From Selenomonas sp. (lineage in GTDB: Bacteria; Bacillota_C; Negativicutes; Selenomonadales; Selenomonadaceae): a stretch of 64,000 nucleotides of DNA. The notes beneath the pieces were generated by a model that was not told where the DNA came from, searched no databases, and saw nothing but the letters and a program-made list of their open reading frames with translations. Of this stretch, positions 16,193 to 25,971 are shown in pieces; positions within the stretch are counted from its first letter, which is position 1, and each line of letters begins with the position of its first letter. The stretch covers positions 1 to 64,000 of the forward strand of contig NZ_JAILPX010000134.1 of the NCBI RefSeq assembly GCF_024699275.1. Direction: 5' to 3'. The translations under genes and the position numbers were made by a program.

Positions 16193-19100
16193 AACCAATA
16201 ACCCTTACCTTACAGGCCTTTGGCTCCTATGGAGCGAAAACCCACATCGACTTTAACCGCCCTAACCAAAGCCTTTTTCTTATTACAGGCGATACCGGAG
16301 CAGGCAAGACCACTATCTTTGATGCCCTTGTCTATGCGTTATACGGAGAAAATAGCTCCAATATCAATAAAAAAACCGGCAATGACATGCAAAGTCAGTT
16401 TGTCAGCCGGGATATCGTCCCCTTTGTCGAACTGACGTTCAGTGAAGTCAGCGATAATGGCCTGCAGGTATATACCATTTATCGTTCCCCAGCCCATTTA
16501 CGCAAAAGAAAACGAGGACAAGGCGAGGATATCCCTGTCAAGGAAACCATAAACTTAACACTGCCGAACGGCATGGCGTTCAATGGTAAGAATAACGAAA
16601 TCAACTATAAGCTGCAGGAAATTATCGGCTTAACCAAGGAACAATTCATGCAAGTAGGCATGATTGCCCAAGGCGAATTTATGGAAATTCTGCGCACCGA
16701 CTCAACAACAAAAAAAGAAATTTTCCGCAAGCTATTCAATACCGATATCTTTCAAAAGATTATTGATAACCTGAAAGAACGAAATAAGGCCGCTCAAGGG
16801 GAGATCGACAAACTCCTGCTGCGTTGCAAAATAAAAGCTGAAGACATCCAGTTTCCTGCCGACAGCCCGGCTGCTCATTGCGTGCGAAAAATAACCGAAA
16901 GCATAAGCAAAACTGAGAAACCTTCCATCGCCGTCATGGAAAAACTAATGATAGAACTGCCCCCGCTATGCGAAGAACTTGCCCAGCAGGAAAAAAAACT
17001 CAGAGAGAAATACACTTTGCTCTCCGCAGAAAGAGAGCAAAGTATTTCGCAATACACTGCAGGAAAGATTCTCGAGAGTGCCTATGCAGATTTAGACAAA
17101 ATAGCAGAACAGGAACAAGACCTTCTAGCACAACAGGATCAACAGAAAAAAGCTGCACAACTTGCGCATGCCATCATGGATGCACACCAGATAAAATCGG
17201 CTTATAATCTTTACATGGAAAAGGCGAAACTACTGCAGAATACCCTGACCCAAAAAGAACAGGAAGCAGCCCGCCTCCCCCAATTAAAATCTGCTGAAGA
17301 AAAAGCTTGCATTAAAAGTCAGGCCATGAAAAAAAACTACGATTACGAACTTGCTGCTTTTGCAGCATTGCAGACAAAAGTCGATACAGCAAAAAGAAAT
17401 TTTGCAACCATTGCCGATTTAACGGCAGCATCTACAGCTGCTAAAGCTCAATCTACTGCGTCAAAAACGGAAAAAGAATTGGCGCAAAAAAAATTGGCAT
17501 ATTTTAAGGAGGAAGTAACGCATTGGCATAAACGCTTCCAAGAATTATCCTCTGCAGAAGCCCAGAAACAGAAATGGACTGCTAAGCAAGAAAAAATAGT
17601 GGCATGGCAACAACAACAACAGGAACTTGCCGACTTAAAAGAGAAAAAGCTAATCGCTCAAAATGAAGCAAGCCTAGTCCAGAAAGCATTCCAACAGGCA
17701 GAAAGCAAATACCAGCAGAAGCGGGATACCTTTGAACATGCCCAACGTATTTTCTTGAACGCTCAGGCAGGCCTCTTAGCAGCTACCCTGGAACCGAAAA
17801 CCCCCTGTCCTGTCTGCGGGTCCATAAATCATCCGCACCCCCATATCCTGACCGCCGAAGAACAGCCGCTGGAACGGCAGGCATTAGAAGATTTGCAGAA
17901 ACAAGTACACCGTCTCAATACCCAACAGAATGAAGCTGCCCAAAAAACCAGTGAAGCCCTAACGAACTACAGGAATCTCACCAATCAATATCAATCGGCC
18001 AAAGATAAATTCACCACCAGTCTCCAGGAAGCAAAAATAGCCGCAGATACCAGCCTTTCTGTCATCGCAGAGGAATTAAAAAACTGGCAGGGTATCATTC
18101 AGCGAAATCTACAAAAATATACAAAGGAAACAGCAGAATTCCATGAACTAAAAGAGAAATTAGCCAGTAGTGGAGAACGTATTGATAAACTGGAAAAAGC
18201 AGCGCAAAGCGCAGACAAGGTACACAGAAAACTGGAAACCCAATGGCAGACGTTAAATAGCCAAGTAGAAACCTTGAAAACACAACAAGCCTATCTATCT
18301 CTTGACGAAGCAGAAAGCGCATTGCAGGAAGGAAAAAAACAGCTTCAACAAGCACAAGAAATGACCAAAAAAGCGGAAACAACTCTTATCGAGGCCCAAA
18401 AGGCCCATCAAGAAGCTTCAACCATCATTAAGGATTGTGAAGCCAAGATTCCACAGCAACAAGCTGCTCAAAAGACCTTTTATGCTGAATATCAGAAAAA
18501 TTGCACCACAAAAAAAATGACTGAAGCACAATGGAAAAATCTGACTGCAGAATACTCTGCCCAGGACGGTGAAGATAAACAAAACCAATATCAAAAATAC
18601 CAGGCTTCGTGTCAGCGAATTCATGGACAGAAAGAAGCCCAGCTAAAAATTATCCAGGGAAAGAAGCGTCCTGATCTAACCATATTAGCGGAGCGGCAAA
18701 CTGCACTTAATGCGCAATGGCAAAATTTAGGAGAACAATTAAAAACACTGCAACAAATATCCCAGCATAATGCAGGCATTATGAAAGCACTGGACGAACT
18801 TATGAACAGCCGCAGCAACAAGCTTACACAGGTCACTTGCATCGAAAACCTATACAACCGCCTTTCCGGCAAACTGACAGGCAGCCATATGGACATTGAA
18901 ACATTCGTCCAACGATACTATCTCCAACAAATTCTTCTAGCCGCCAATTACCGCTTTGCCGAGATGTCAGCAGGGCAATTCGAGTTACGCTTGATGCCTG
19001 TTGAGGATGCAGGACAAGGAAAGAATCGCGGCCTCGACCTTAAGGTTTACTCTACCGTCACAGGGCAGGAACGAGATATTAAGACCCTCTCGGGGGGAGA

Positions 19101-19380
19101 GTCCTTTATGGCGGCTTTGTCCCTGGCATTGGGTTTATCCGACCAGATCCAAGCGAATACTGCCACCATCCACTTGGATATCATGTTCATTGACGAAGGA
19201 TTTGGTTCCCTTGATGATCACTCCCGCAATCAAGCCGTAAAAGTATTAAAACGCCTATCAAACAGCAATAAACTCATTGGCATTATCTCCCATGTATCCG
19301 AACTAAAACTGGAAATAGACAATCAACTTTTGGTTCATAAAGATGATACAGGAAGCCATGCTGAGTGGCAAATAAGCTAA
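16189..19380 (+). CDS. sbcC: Nuclease SbcCD subunit C (SMC/Rad50-like ATPase)
   Basis: 1063 residues. N-terminal ATP-binding half with Walker A GDTGAGKTT (about 34-42) and the Q-loop region (MQVGMIAQGEF); a very long coiled coil rich in Gln/Lys/Glu/Ala; a zinc-hook CPVCG at about 539-543 at the tip; and the C-terminal half with signature LSGGESFMAALSLALGL and Walker B IMFIDEGFGSLD. Partner of SbcD in double-strand break and hairpin processing. Starts within the sbcD stop (ATGA) and is followed at once by a terminator. Confidence 0.95.
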   Translation: MKPITLTLQAFGSYGAKTHIDFNRPNQSLFLITGDTGAGKTTIFDALVYALYGENSSNINKKTGNDMQSQFVSRDIVPFVELTFSEVSDNGLQVYTIYRSPAHLRKRKRGQGEDIPVKETINLTLPNGMAFNGKNNEINYKLQEIIGLTKEQFMQVGMIAQGEFMEILRTDSTTKKEIFRKLFNTDIFQKIIDNLKERNKAAQGEIDKLLLRCKIKAEDIQFPADSPAAHCVRKITESISKTEKPSIAVMEKLMIELPPLCEELAQQEKKLREKYTLLSAEREQSISQYTAGKILESAYADLDKIAEQEQDLLAQQDQQKKAAQLAHAIMDAHQIKSAYNLYMEKAKLLQNTLTQKEQEAARLPQLKSAEEKACIKSQAMKKNYDYELAAFAALQTKVDTAKRNFATIADLTAASTAAKAQSTASKTEKELAQKKLAYFKEEVTHWHKRFQELSSAEAQKQKWTAKQEKIVAWQQQQQELADLKEKKLIAQNEASLVQKAFQQAESKYQQKRDTFEHAQRIFLNAQAGLLAATLEPKTPCPVCGSINHPHPHILTAEEQPLERQALEDLQKQVHRLNTQQNEAAQKTSEALTNYRNLTNQYQSAKDKFTTSLQEAKIAADTSLSVIAEELKNWQGIIQRNLQKYTKETAEFHELKEKLASSGERIDKLEKAAQSADKVHRKLETQWQTLNSQVETLKTQQAYLSLDEAESALQEGKKQLQQAQEMTKKAETTLIEAQKAHQEASTIIKDCEAKIPQQQAAQKTFYAEYQKNCTTKKMTEAQWKNLTAEYSAQDGEDKQNQYQKYQASCQRIHGQKEAQLKIIQGKKRPDLTILAERQTALNAQWQNLGEQLKTLQQISQHNAGIMKALDELMNSRSNKLTQVTCIENLYNRLSGKLTGSHMDIETFVQRYYLQQILLAANYRFAEMSAGQFELRLMPVEDAGQGKNRGLDLKVYSTVTGQERDIKTLSGGESFMAALSLALGLSDQIQANTATIHLDIMFIDEGFGSLDDHSRNQAVKVLKRLSNSNKLIGIISHVSELKLEIDNQLLVHKDDTGSHAEWQIS

Positions 19381-19420
19381 AAACAAGCCTCTGTAACGTG
19401 CAAATTACAGAGGCTTGTTT
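19381..19420 (+). terminator. Terminator of sbcDC, overlapping a parS-like site
   Basis: 16-bp perfect stem (19381-19396 with 19405-19420), 8-base loop, beginning directly after the sbcC stop codon. The 3' arm runs into the parS-like site. Confidence 0.8.
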
Positions 19421-19431
19421 CACGTGCAACA
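19416..19431. other. parS: parS-like site, one mismatch
   Basis: TGTTTCACGTGCAACA differs from the ParB consensus only at position 12. Its first five bases are shared with the terminator stem. Confidence 0.6.
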
Positions 19432-19558
19432 TTATTCGTCCTAATATAAAAAGGAAATAATCTTCTAAAAAACTGTCCTCATAAAAAGGATATTTCCACC
19501 CATAAGCGAATACAAATAACATGTAATGTTCTTCAATCTTTTTAGGGAGGTATTTTTT

Positions 19559-20641
19559 ATGCGTAGTAAAAAACTCTGCGCTGCCGTACTGGCAGCAACC
19601 CTTAGCTTGGGTATTATGTCAGCATCCAACACCACAGAAGCTGCTACCAGGGCAGAATTAGCACAAATTTCCGTAAATCAGAAAGGCACAAATTTCCGCT
19701 ATTGGAATAAGGATTCTGCATCCTATCAGGCACTTACCAATTACGTAAAAGATATCACCAACCCCAAAAGCAGGAATTTTATTCCCGTAAAAGATCGGGT
19801 TGCCGTTTTCGATTTAGACGGCACACTGATTTGTGAAACAACCCCCTCCTATTTTGAATGGATGATGTACCTGGACCGGGCGCTCAATGACCCTAATTTT
19901 ACCCCCAAAGCAGAAGACAGAGAATATGCAAAAGTTGTAAAAGATGCCATCTATAAATCAGGAATTCCTGCAGATATGGAACGTAAAGAAGCGAAGTCTC
20001 AAGCTTCGGTATTTTCGGGGATGACTTTACCCGAGTACGAGGCTTACGTAAAAAAATTCATGCAAACCCCTGCTGAGGGTATGAATAATCTGAAACGTGG
20101 AGACTCCTTCTACCTGCCAATGGTCGAAGTTGTTTCCTATTTACATGCCAATAATTTCAAGATATTTGTAGTTTCCGGCTCCGACCGACAGGCCCTGCGC
20201 ATCCTGACTGATGGGATCATGCCCATTGATAAGGACAACATCATTGGCACTGATGTATGGAATTTAGCCTCCCATCAGGGCGATACAGACGGGCTGGATT
20301 ATCTTTATACCAAAAACGATGAACTCGTCCGCGGCGAATTTACGTTAAAGGACGTAAAGATGAATAAAGTTTCCAACATTGCTCGAGAAATTGGGCAACA
20401 GCCTGTTTTAGCTTTCGGCAACTCCTCCGGTGACTCCAGCATGTTTAATTACACCATCACCAACAATAAATATAAGGCTCTCGCTTTCTCCCTCTTATGT
20501 GACGACACGGAGAGAGAATTAGGGAATCCGAAAAAAGCAGAAAAGATGCGGGCATCCTGTGAAAAATATGGTTGGATTCCTGTATCTATGCGGGATGATT
20601 TCAAGACCATTTATGGGGATAACGTAACTCGGGCAAAATAA
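19559..20641 (+). CDS. Secreted HAD-superfamily phosphatase
   Basis: 360 residues from the ATG at 19559, which has GGGAGG eight bases upstream. Signal peptide about 1-30 (ends TEAATRA). HAD motif I VFDLDGTL near residue 84, motif II FVVSGSDRQ, motif IV FGNSSGDSSMF. Acid-phosphatase-like members of this group hydrolyse phosphomonoesters outside the cytoplasm; substrate unknown. An insert between motifs I and II (about 100 residues, containing MTLPEYEAYVKKFM) forms the cap. It is monocistronic, bracketed by the terminators and parS-type sites at 19.4 and 20.7 kb. Confidence 0.85.
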   Translation: MRSKKLCAAVLAATLSLGIMSASNTTEAATRAELAQISVNQKGTNFRYWNKDSASYQALTNYVKDITNPKSRNFIPVKDRVAVFDLDGTLICETTPSYFEWMMYLDRALNDPNFTPKAEDREYAKVVKDAIYKSGIPADMERKEAKSQASVFSGMTLPEYEAYVKKFMQTPAEGMNNLKRGDSFYLPMVEVVSYLHANNFKIFVVSGSDRQALRILTDGIMPIDKDNIIGTDVWNLASHQGDTDGLDYLYTKNDELVRGEFTLKDVKMNKVSNIAREIGQQPVLAFGNSSGDSSMFNYTITNNKYKALAFSLLCDDTERELGNPKKAEKMRASCEKYGWIPVSMRDDFKTIYGDNVTRAK

Positions 20642-20651
20642 ACAAAGTTAG

Positions 20652-20697
20652 AACAAATAAGCCACGTTAGCAAAACAACTAACGTGGCTTATTTGTT
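20652..20697 (+). terminator. Terminator of the HAD gene, overlapping parS
   Basis: 19-bp perfect stem (20652-20670 with 20679-20697), 8-base loop, T-rich 3' end. The last four bases of the stem are the first four of the parS site. Confidence 0.8.
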
Positions 20698-20709
20698 TCA
20701 CGTGAAACA
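20694..20709. other. parS: parS site
   Basis: TGTTTCACGTGAAACA, a perfect 16-base palindrome and exact match to the ParB consensus, in the intergenic space between the HAD gene and the glutamate synthase operon. Confidence 0.85.
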
Positions 20710-20777
20710 TTTTATGCCATTATAACACGGCTATCCCGTTTTTTCATCTGATAAGATTGATGGCTTGTTTCACCTCG

Positions 20778-23120
20778 TTATGCCTTAGCACCTGTAGAAT
20801 ACATATTTATCGGTTCTGAATTATCCTCGATGCTCCATACACCACAGGGACAAACACCAGCACAGATACCACAGCCGATACACTTATCCGGATTCGATAC
20901 ATATTCCCAGCTGCCATCTTCCTTCTCAATACGGGTAATGGCCTTCTCCGGACAGGATTCTAAACACATCTTACAATCCCGGCAGGTGCCACAACTCAAA
21001 CAGCGGGCATGATCATCTACAGGATCCCCCAATAGACAATGATGACATTTATCAAAATAGGCCTTAGACAAACGGCCAGCAGGAATCTGTTTTTTTTGTG
21101 GAAAAGCCATCATTTCCTGTCCCATCACATACCGGTCAACATAATAAGCAGTTTTACGGCCACTACCAATAGCATCTGTCAAACGGCCAGGCTTAATGGT
21201 ATCTCCAGCAGTAAATACGCCTTTGGCGATAGATTGATCCGCTTTCGGTACCAGCCAGTTTTTACGGAAAAACGCAATCCCCTCATCTTCTGGCAAGAAA
21301 TCCAACTCCGGCTCTTCACCAATAGACACAATAACCTGGTCAGCGGGGATAAACGTGCCATCATTGGCATAAACACCCTCAGCAGTAATCTTACTGGTGA
21401 AGAAAGGCCATAGGATCTTTCCCCCCAAGGACTCGACATAGTCGATTTCCTCCTGGAAAGCTGCTGGTTTCTGCACATCCACGGCAATTACCGTTTCCGC
21501 TCCCATTTCATAAGCACCACGGCAGGTATCCATACCAGAGTTACCCGCACCAATAACGACCACATGCTTACCAGTTTTTGGTTTTTCTCCCCGGTTAATG
21601 GCCTTGAGATATTCCAGCCCCATAGTTAAGCGGTCAGCCCCTTCCCAGGGAAAGAAACGGGATTTAGTGCCACCTGTAGCTACAATAACCGCCTCATTCT
21701 CGTCTCGCAACTGAGCAAATTGTTCCTTATCTATCCTGCATTGGGAAACAAATTTCACACCCACATTTTCAATGCGCTTGAGCTCCGCTTCCAAAAGTTC
21801 ATGGGACAATCGGCCCCGAGGAATTACCTGTTCCAGCTTGCCACCAATGTGTTCTGCCTCATCATAAACCGTAACACAATGACCTTTACGGGCTAATTGC
21901 CAAGCAGCGGAAAGGCCTGCAACACCACCGCCCACTACAGCAATTTTTTTACCGGTCTGAACTTCTGGCTTAGGTACAGGCAAAAATGCAGAACGATAAC
22001 CTAAATCACCAATTTGGATGGGTTCATCAATCCCACCACGCGTACAACCATCCATACAAGGATTAGGGCAGACAGAACCGCAGACAGAACCTGGAAAAGG
22101 CGTATATTCCAACTCCAACTGGAATGCCTCGTCCAACCGCCCCTGACGAATCAAATCAAAACGGCGCTGCGTCGGGATACCGGTAGGACAGTTGAATTCA
22201 CAGGGTGCAGCAAACTTTTCATTATCCCAGCGGGGAACCCGTAAACGGTAAAGACCTGTGGACAAGGTATTATGTACCATGAAATCATCATGGGCAACAT
22301 CACTGAAAATCCCCCCCTTTACCCAATCATTTATACGAAAAGACTGCATCGTCGGTCGATTGTTTCTTCTGGCTTCTTTTTCAGTAAAGGTCAAGGGTAT
22401 AAGCTTCTGCCATTCATCCCAGTTCGTAAGTTCTACTTTTAGCTTTTGCTGTCCGATATGAACCAGAAAATCATCCAAACCGTCCTGTAGAAAAGTAATA
22501 TCTTCATCTTCAAGGGGCAGGCATTTGATATCGGTAGGATAATCGTCCACGTTCCCACGAACATAAACCACACCGCCGACCATACCGACACAGGCACGTT
22601 CACCAAGAACAGATGTAAACTCCGCACTGTCATAACCACAGACTACGGCTCTACCGCCGCCCATAAATTCAAAGGAAAAAGACCCGGTATTCTTAAGAAT
22701 CCATAATTCTGGTTCTTCATAGAGCGGATCATGTTTCATCAAAGACCCGGTACGCGTACCACTGCGGCCGCCAATAAAAATCTTGCCCCCAGAAGAGCAA
22801 TGACCGGCTGTATCACCCGCATCTCCCTTAACCGTAATGATACCGCCGGCATTAAGCCAGCCCACATCCGCTGAAGTTGCTCCATCTACGACAATCTCCG
22901 TACCGGGTAGACACATGGAGCCTACACGTTGACCGGCATTGGTTACATGAAAATGCAGTGTCTTTCCTTCCGGATGCCATAACGGACCGCCAATATCATG
23001 TTGGCCAGATGCGGCAACTTCAAATTCCGTTTCCCCTTGATGCACAGCCTCTTCAATCGCCAGCAGCAAATCCTGGGTGGACATACGGTCATGTCCCTTC
23101 ATCGTATCAATCTTGAACAT
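20778..23120 (-). CDS. gltD: Glutamate synthase: GXGXG domain + NADPH oxidoreductase (GltD-like) + ferredoxin domain
   Basis: 780 residues. About 1-250 is the right-handed helix (GXGXG) domain normally at the C terminus of GltB (GGIITVKGDAGDTAGH, GGVVYVRGNVDDY). About 300-690 is a GltD-like part with the N-terminal cysteine-rich region (CEFNCPTGIPTQ, CGSVCPNPCMDGCTRGG), an FAD-binding VVGGGVAGLSAAW and an NADPH-binding VIGAGNSGMDTC. The C-terminal 80 residues hold ferredoxin-type cysteines (CLSCGTCRDCKMCLESCP, CIGCGICAGVCPCG). With the two preceding genes it makes a complete glutamate synthase, 2-oxoglutarate + glutamine to two glutamates. 15 bases after the FMN subunit. Confidence 0.9.
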   Translation of the reverse strand: MFKIDTMKGHDRMSTQDLLLAIEEAVHQGETEFEVAASGQHDIGGPLWHPEGKTLHFHVTNAGQRVGSMCLPGTEIVVDGATSADVGWLNAGGIITVKGDAGDTAGHCSSGGKIFIGGRSGTRTGSLMKHDPLYEEPELWILKNTGSFSFEFMGGGRAVVCGYDSAEFTSVLGERACVGMVGGVVYVRGNVDDYPTDIKCLPLEDEDITFLQDGLDDFLVHIGQQKLKVELTNWDEWQKLIPLTFTEKEARRNNRPTMQSFRINDWVKGGIFSDVAHDDFMVHNTLSTGLYRLRVPRWDNEKFAAPCEFNCPTGIPTQRRFDLIRQGRLDEAFQLELEYTPFPGSVCGSVCPNPCMDGCTRGGIDEPIQIGDLGYRSAFLPVPKPEVQTGKKIAVVGGGVAGLSAAWQLARKGHCVTVYDEAEHIGGKLEQVIPRGRLSHELLEAELKRIENVGVKFVSQCRIDKEQFAQLRDENEAVIVATGGTKSRFFPWEGADRLTMGLEYLKAINRGEKPKTGKHVVVIGAGNSGMDTCRGAYEMGAETVIAVDVQKPAAFQEEIDYVESLGGKILWPFFTSKITAEGVYANDGTFIPADQVIVSIGEEPELDFLPEDEGIAFFRKNWLVPKADQSIAKGVFTAGDTIKPGRLTDAIGSGRKTAYYVDRYVMGQEMMAFPQKKQIPAGRLSKAYFDKCHHCLLGDPVDDHARCLSCGTCRDCKMCLESCPEKAITRIEKEDGSWEYVSNPDKCIGCGICAGVCPCGVWSIEDNSEPINMYSTGAKA

Positions 23121-23135
23121 TACGCTATCCCCCTA

Positions 23136-24767
23136 TCAACATACATACTGAATGCCCAACTGATCGGCCACGGCCTTGTCCGTGGAGACCAAGGCATCAC
23201 TGCGCCCTATCGGCAAAGAGCTATTACCGATTGGTGCCATAAGCTTCCTAAGTTCTGCATCAAAGGCCAGCACATAATCAACGATTTTCTGCGCACCCTT
23301 GTCGATATCCAGCCGCTTGACCAGACGAGGATCCTGCGTGCAAATCCCCATGGGACACTTACCCGTATTACAGGAATTACAACGCCCCTGCTCATTACCA
23401 ACACAACCCAACAATTGAATCAGTACTTTACCAACAAATACACCATTAGCGCCCAAACACATCAATTTGAAGGCATCGGCAGCAGCATTCCCTGTCATGC
23501 CAATACCGCCGCCACCATATAGGGGAATCTGCCCCTGCAATCCCTGTCTGACTGCAGCCAGATAGCAGTCACGAATCTTGGAAACAACAGGATGTCCCGT
23601 ATGATCCAAGGAAACCTCGTTAGCAGCACCTGTCCCCCCCTGAATACCATCCAGGAAGAATCCACCGCAAATCTTATAGGGATCACGCAGCAGATTATTG
23701 TATACCGATACCGATGTAGCAGAGGCTGCACACTTAATGGCTACGGGAACCCGGAAACCAAAAGCGGCATTCATCGATAAATGCATTTTTTGTACAGATT
23801 CTTCAATGGAATAAAGCCCCTGATGATTCGGCGGTGAAGCCAGCGTTGCCTTGGGTACCCCACGAATAGCCTGTACATGCTCAGCTACCTTCGCACTGGG
23901 AAGAAGACCTCCATCACCAGGTTTTGCCCCCTGGCCAATTTTGATCAAAATTCCTGCAGGGTCCGTAACCATATGGGGCATAGCCTTGATAATACGGTTC
24001 CAGCCAAAATGACCGGAAGCAATCTGAATGATAAAATATTTAAGGTATTCCGATTCTAAGAGCTTTACCGGCATACCACCTTCACCAGAACTCATCCGTA
24101 CCGGCAAACCACATTTTTCATTGAGATACCCGACAGCCAATGCCACGGCTTCCCAGGCACGGGTGGACAGAGCCCCAATGGACATATCCGAAAAAATCAA
24201 GGGATATATCCAGTCCACTGGCGGCGTCTTTGTTTTCTGAACCAGTTTCCCATCCTCAACGGTAAACGGCAGATCTTTGGCGGGCAGTACCCGGCCAAAG
24301 GGCGCACGAATATCAAAAGTATGTCTGGCAGCATCCAGTGACGGATCGGTCATCTGCGAAATACGCCCCACCACAATACTATCCAGAGTCCGTTGAGCAT
24401 TAAGATTGGTCCGCCCACCGCGCTTAATCGGACCATTATCCTTGGAAAGCAAAGTCCTGCGCGTATCCGGGTTCCGTACAGGGCGAATTGCATTGTTCGG
24501 GCAGATTTTTTCGCACATGCCACACCCCCGGCAAAAATCCGTAAGGCTTGCTACCTGTTTAATCACAGGACGGGCCACATGCGTATGTTTCGGTACGGGC
24601 TGACTGTCTTCTGAAATGGTTAGGGACTGTTTCTGAACCTCTACCTTGATGGCCTTAAAGGAACAACCAGTCACACAGCTGCCACACATGGTGCAACGGC
24701 TGGCATCGTATTCGATTTTCCAAGGCAGATCATTGATGCCAATTTCCTGTGTTTTCACTGCTTCCAT
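23136..24767 (-). CDS. gltB: Glutamate synthase FMN-binding subunit with N-terminal ferredoxin domain
   Basis: 543 residues. N-terminal two 4Fe-4S motifs (Cys25/28/31/35 and Cys79/82/85/89) precede the FMN-binding synthase barrel (MSSGEGGMPVKLLESE, KIGQGAKPGDGGLLP, DGIQGGTGAANEVS, GGGIGMTGNAAADAFKL) and the 3Fe-4S cysteine region (CNSCNTGKCPMGICTQ). This matches the archaeal-type stand-alone synthase domain, not full-length bacterial GltB. GGAGG seven bases before the start; the start overlaps the amidotransferase gene by 13 bases. Confidence 0.92.
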   Translation of the reverse strand: MEAVKTQEIGINDLPWKIEYDASRCTMCGSCVTGCSFKAIKVEVQKQSLTISEDSQPVPKHTHVARPVIKQVASLTDFCRGCGMCEKICPNNAIRPVRNPDTRRTLLSKDNGPIKRGGRTNLNAQRTLDSIVVGRISQMTDPSLDAARHTFDIRAPFGRVLPAKDLPFTVEDGKLVQKTKTPPVDWIYPLIFSDMSIGALSTRAWEAVALAVGYLNEKCGLPVRMSSGEGGMPVKLLESEYLKYFIIQIASGHFGWNRIIKAMPHMVTDPAGILIKIGQGAKPGDGGLLPSAKVAEHVQAIRGVPKATLASPPNHQGLYSIEESVQKMHLSMNAAFGFRVPVAIKCAASATSVSVYNNLLRDPYKICGGFFLDGIQGGTGAANEVSLDHTGHPVVSKIRDCYLAAVRQGLQGQIPLYGGGGIGMTGNAAADAFKLMCLGANGVFVGKVLIQLLGCVGNEQGRCNSCNTGKCPMGICTQDPRLVKRLDIDKGAQKIVDYVLAFDAELRKLMAPIGNSSLPIGRSDALVSTDKAVADQLGIQYVC

Positions 24768-25861
24768 CTTTGTACCTCCAAGTCATTATCAATGACCACG
24801 ATTTCCCGTTCATTGGGATAGATATCCTGCGACTGATCACGATTGGGCATAATTTCATTAATACCGCAAACTTCCGAAGATATAGCCACCATATTTTCAT
24901 CACGGCCCACCACCACCGGACGAAGTTTCTTGGAATCACAGCAGGTAATCATACGACAGTCTGGCAAAACACCAATAACCGTATTGGGTCCATTGATTTC
25001 CAAATTAGCCAAGGACTGTCGAATTGCCGTGAGAACCTCCTTATCTTCCCGTTTCTCACATTCTTCAAAAGGCAGCGGGGTAATCACATGCTTATAATAA
25101 GTCAAAGGCCATTTCAGCTCATGATGAACATAATGGAGTGTGTTCAGAAAACATTGGGAATCCGATTCAAAACCAATATACCCGCGATGCAAGGATGATT
25201 GAAATTCCTTATTCTTGGTATAGAAGGTATTTTCCCCGTTAGCACAAAGTGTATACCCCTGCAGGAAAAAAGGATGAGCTGCATAGCGCACGATATCATA
25301 ATTCGTATTTTGACGGCACTGCGCTACAATGGACTTGGCTACCAGGCAGCCATTATCATCCCAAAGGTGAAAATAAGTCGCAATATCACGAGGATCACCG
25401 ATTTCCTTCAACGTCAATACATCTGGCCAAAAAGAATATACAAAACCTGCATGATTTTCCGTAAGAATCTTACGCAAGGCTAAACGTGTATCCAGAAGAA
25501 GATCTTCTTTTTCTTCCTTAGTCATATGACCAGCTTCCTCTGGATAGTCATAATTCCGAAAGATATAATACGGCATTGCTTTAATATCCAGTCCCGGCTG
25601 CTTATCCGGTATAGGAATCCATTCCGCCAAAGGAACAAAGTTATGTGCATCCATATATTCTTCTACCAGTTGTGCCCCCCGTTGTGTACAAGCCAGGGAA
25701 AGAAGGGGTTTATCCTTATAATTAGAGAAGATTCCATACAGATCCTGCATGACCATGGCAAAGCCCGAATTGTCATGCCCCTCCTGCTGAGGCAGCATCA
25801 GGTGAAGGGCTTTGGAAGGTTGAATAGGCACTTTACTCTTAATTGAACCAATCCTGCACAT
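24755..25861 (-). CDS. Glutamate synthase glutamine amidotransferase subunit (class II)
   Basis: 368 residues. Begins MCRIGSIKSK, with the N-terminal nucleophile Cys2 after Met removal, and continues with the Ntn-hydrolase pattern QQEGHDNSGFAMV and TLCANGENTFY. It supplies ammonia from glutamine to the FMN subunit. In ordinary bacterial GltB this domain is the N-terminal third of one long chain; here it is a separate first gene of the operon. GGAG eight bases before the ATG; promoter at 25943-25971. Confidence 0.88.
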   Translation of the reverse strand: MCRIGSIKSKVPIQPSKALHLMLPQQEGHDNSGFAMVMQDLYGIFSNYKDKPLLSLACTQRGAQLVEEYMDAHNFVPLAEWIPIPDKQPGLDIKAMPYYIFRNYDYPEEAGHMTKEEKEDLLLDTRLALRKILTENHAGFVYSFWPDVLTLKEIGDPRDIATYFHLWDDNGCLVAKSIVAQCRQNTNYDIVRYAAHPFFLQGYTLCANGENTFYTKNKEFQSSLHRGYIGFESDSQCFLNTLHYVHHELKWPLTYYKHVITPLPFEECEKREDKEVLTAIRQSLANLEINGPNTVIGVLPDCRMITCCDSKKLRPVVVGRDENMVAISSEVCGINEIMPNRDQSQDIYPNEREIVVIDNDLEVQRWKQ

Positions 25862-25882
25862 AGCGGTCGCTCCTTTGCGAAT

Positions 25883-25908
25883 GTATACAAAATTTTATAC
25901 TTTTGTAC
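25883..25908. promoter_or_regulatory. Inverted repeat in glutamate synthase leader
   Basis: Imperfect dyad with arms GTATACAAAA and TTTTGTAC around an A/T spacer, between the transcription start and the amidotransferase gene. Possible operator for a nitrogen regulator; the protein is unknown. Confidence 0.4.
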
Positions 25909-25942
25909 GCTCTTAATGTATTTTCATTACAACGTAATTTAT

Positions 25943-25971
25943 ATTATAAAAAAGTTGTAAATCAGTGTCAA
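25943..25971 (-). promoter_or_regulatory. Glutamate synthase operon promoter (perfect consensus)
   Basis: Minus strand: TTGACA (25966-25971), 17-base spacer, TATAAT (25943-25948). The leader is about 75 bases. Confidence 0.9.

Noticed and set aside
20710..20777. Partial parS half-site (TTGTTTCAC) and weak hairpin after the glutamate synthase operon
   Set aside because: Only half of the palindrome is present and the hairpin is too short to call a terminator.
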